64,000 nucleotides of DNA from NCBI GenBank assembly GCA_914767715.1, contig OU612068.1, positions 10,788,001 to 10,852,000 on the forward strand, in the 5' to 3' direction. Shown here one piece after another: positions 61,301 through 64,000 of this stretch (position 1 is the first letter of the stretch; each line of letters opens with the position of its first letter). Source of the stretch: Membranipora membranacea (lineage: Eukaryota; Bryozoa; Gymnolaemata; Cheilostomatida; Membraniporidae). The notes under the pieces are model-generated. The model did no database searches and had not been told where the DNA came from. It saw only the letters and a list, made by a program, of their open reading frames with translations. The position numbers and the translations under genes are program-made.

Positions 61301-64000
61301 TCGATTTTTATCGATTTCTTGCAAAATACCTAGATAGAAAACGCATCGTCACAGAGAGCTAATATTTCAGATGAGATATAGGGACGTCATTGCGTACTTC
61401 AAAACAGAGTTTCAAACGTTTCTAATCTAGTAAAGAATTCTGCCCAATTATTGGCTATTTTCCCCAGGACCGTACCTATCGATTTTTGTCGATTTCTTGC
61501 AAAATACCTAGATAGAAAACGCATCGTTACAGGGAGCTAATATTTTAGATGAGATATAGAGACGTCATTGCGAACCTCAAAACAGAGTTTCAAACGTTTC
61601 TAAGCTTGTAAAGAATTCTGCCCAATTATTGGCTATTTTCCCCAGGACCGTACTTATCGATTTTTGTCGAGTTCTTGCAAAATACCTCGATCAAAAACGC
61701 ATCGTCACAGGGAGCTAATATTTTAGATGAGATATAGGGACGTCATTGCGAAGCTCAAAACAGAGTTTCAAGCGTTTCTACGCTAGTAAAGAATTCTGCC
61801 CAATTATTGGCTAATTTCCCCAAGACCGTACCTATCGCTTTTTATCGATTTGTTGCAAAATACCTAGATAGAAAACGCATCGTTACAGGGACCTTATATT
61901 TTAGATGAGATATAGAGACGTCATTGCGAACTTCAAAACAAAGTTTCAAACGTTTCTAAGCTAGTAAATAATTCTGCCCAATTATTGGCTAATTTCCCCA
62001 GGACCGTACCTATCGATTTTTGTCGATTTCTTGCAAAATACCTAGATCAACTACGCATCGTCACAGGGAGCTAATGTTTTAGATGAGATATGGGGACGTC
62101 ATTGCGAACTACAAAACAGAGTTTCAAACGTTTCTAAGCTAGTAAAGAATTCTGCCCAATTATTGGCTATTTTCCCCAGGACCGTACCTATCGATTTTTA
62201 TCGATTTCTTGCAAAATACCTAGATAGAAAACGCATCGTTACAGGGAGTTAATATTTTAGATGAGATATAGAGACGTCATTGCGAACCTCAAAAACAGAG
62301 TTTCAAGCGTTTCTAAGCTAGTAAAGAATTCTGCCAATTATTGGCTAATTTCCCCAGGACCGTACCTATCGACTTTGATCGATTTCTTGCAAAATACCTA
62401 GATAGAAAACGCATCGTTACAGGGAGCTAATATTTTAGATGAGATATAGAGACGTCATTACGAACCTCAAAACAGAGTTTCAAGCGTTTCTAAGCTAGTA
62501 AAGAATTCTGCCCAATTATTGGCTATTTTCCCCAGGACCGTACCTATCGATTTTTGTCGATTTCTTGCAAAATACCTAGATCAAAAACGCATCGTCACAG
62601 GGAGCTAATATTTTAGATGAGATATAGGGACGTCATTGCGAACCTCAAAACAGAGTTTCAAGCGTTTCTAAGCTAGTAAAGAATTCTGCCCAATTATTGG
62701 CTAATTTCCCCAGGACCGTACCTATCGATTTTTATCGATTTCTTGCAAAATACCTAGATAGAAAACACATCGTCACAGGGAGCTAATATTTCAGATGGGA
62801 TATAGGGACGTCATTGCGAACTTCAAAACAGAGTTTCAAACGTTTCTAAGCTAGTAAAGAATTCTGCCCAATTATTGGCTATTTTCCCAAGGACCGTACC
62901 TATCGATTTTTATCGATTTCTTGCAAAATACCTAGATAGAAAACGCATCGTCACAGGGAGCTAATATTTTAGATGAGATATAGGGACGTCATTGTGAACT
63001 TCAAAACAGAGTTTCAAACGTTTCTAAGCTTGTAAAGAATTCTGCCCAATTATTGGCTATTTTCCCCAGGACCGTAGCTATCGATTTTTGTCGAGTTCTT
63101 GCAAAATACCTCGATCAAAAACGCATCGTCACAGGGAGCTAATATTTTAGATGAGATATAGGGACGTCATTGCGAAGCTCAAAACAGAGTTTCAAGCGTT
63201 TCTACGCTAGTAGAGAATTCTGCCCAATTATTGGCTATTTTCCCCAAGACCGTACCTATCGATTTTTATCGATTTGTTGCAAAATACCTAGATAGAAAAC
63301 GCATCGTTACAGGGAGCTTATATTTTAGATGAGATATAGAGGCGTCATTGCGAACTTCAAAACAGAGTTTCAATCGATTCTAAGCTAGTAAATAATTCTG
63401 CCCAATTATTGGCTAATTTCCAAAGGACCGTACCTATCGATTTTTGTCGATTTCTTGCAAAATACCTAGATCAAAAACGCATCGTCACAGGGAGCTAATA
63501 TTTTAGATGAGATATAGGGACGTCATTGCGAACCTCAAAACAGAGTTTCAAGCGTTTCTAAGCTAGTAAAGAATTCTGCCCAATTATTGGCTAATTTCCC
63601 CAGGACCGTACCTATCGATTTTTATCGATTTCTTGCAAAATACCTAGATAGAAAACACATCGTCACAGGGAGCTAATATTTCAGATGGGATATAGGGACG
63701 TCATTGCGAACTTCAAAACAGAGTTTCAAACGTTTCTAAGCTAGTAAAGAATTCTGCCCAATTATTGGCTATTTTCCCCAGGACCGTACCTATCGATTTT
63801 TGTCGATTTCTTGCAAAATACCTAGATAGAAAACGCATCGTTACAGGGAGTTAATATTTTAGATGAGATATAGAGACGTCATTGCGAACCTCTAAACAGA
63901 GTTTCAAGCGTTTCTAAGCTAGTAAAGAATTCTGCCAAACTATTGGCTAATTTCCCCAGGACCGTACCTATGGATTTTTGTCGATTTCTTGCAAAATACC

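Larger units (their letters stand above)
21203..64000 (+). repeat. 178-bp satellite array, right block (about 240 monomers)
   Basis: Continues the left array in the same orientation and in the monomer phase expected after removal of the island plus one TA. It is uninterrupted to the window end. The 64-residue minus-strand ORFs at 52321, 53745, 56593, 56949 and 57661 are the same frame through particular monomer pairs; their spacings (1424, 2848, 356 and 712) are all multiples of 356, which points to a dimeric register in that part. No other sequence is inserted. Confidence 0.98.

Noticed and set aside
1-64000. CENP-B box in the satellite
   Set aside because: I looked for TTCG....A..CGGG and its complement in the consensus and common variants. 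TTTCGAAGC and GGACCCGTACC come partly close but do not fit.

Overview
The window is eukaryotic and almost certainly animal nuclear DNA. It is AT-rich, has no prokaryotic gene layout and no long open reading frame. About 49.6 kb of it (1-6794 and 21203-64000) is one head-to-tail satellite array of a 178-bp monomer, roughly 38 copies on the left and 240 on the right, all in the same orientation. The remaining 14.4 kb (6795-21202) is unrelated single-copy and repeat-rich DNA placed inside that array. Scattered TAGGCCTAC-type words, tRNA-derived SINE heads, MITEs and probable short spliceosomal introns suggest a marine invertebrate, but I cannot name the species.

Satellite: each typical monomer carries an EcoRI site inside the palindrome AGAATTCT, a CCAAT-T-ATTGG dyad, and a doublet of TATCGAT words exactly 10 bp apart. 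Monomers fall into two main classes with linked diagnostic positions. They are organised at several larger scales: 6-mer (1068 bp), 8-mer (1424 bp), 16-mer (2850 bp), 18-mer (about 3205 bp) and 24-mer (4272 bp) near-identical blocks. Length and organisation resemble centromeric or pericentromeric satellites, but position on the chromosome is inference. I found no CENP-B box in the consensus or common variants.

Insertion: the 14.4-kb island begins CTCCAGGG and ends CCCTGAG, with 19-bp imperfect terminal inverted repeats, and is flanked by TA on both sides. The same stretch of satellite without the island exists intact at about 23036-25885, so both the filled and the empty site are visible in this one sequence. 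This is the strongest observation in the window. No transposase is recognisable, so the island is either a large non-autonomous TIR element or one that captured other DNA.

Inside the island, from left to right, there are: the left terminus; a region with a hand-built multi-exon gene model of unknown function (8568-13246, phases consistent, low confidence) ending near an AATAAA; two hairpin or foldback elements; a 554-bp MITE with an 8-bp target duplication (14731-15284); a near-perfect 22-bp hairpin; a GC-rich triple-hairpin repeat; a tRNA-derived SINE with an intact B box; and a 3-kb zone of about 350-bp repeats, nested in a 1265-bp tandem duplication, that abuts the right terminus. No rRNA, functional tRNA, CRISPR or viral gene was seen.
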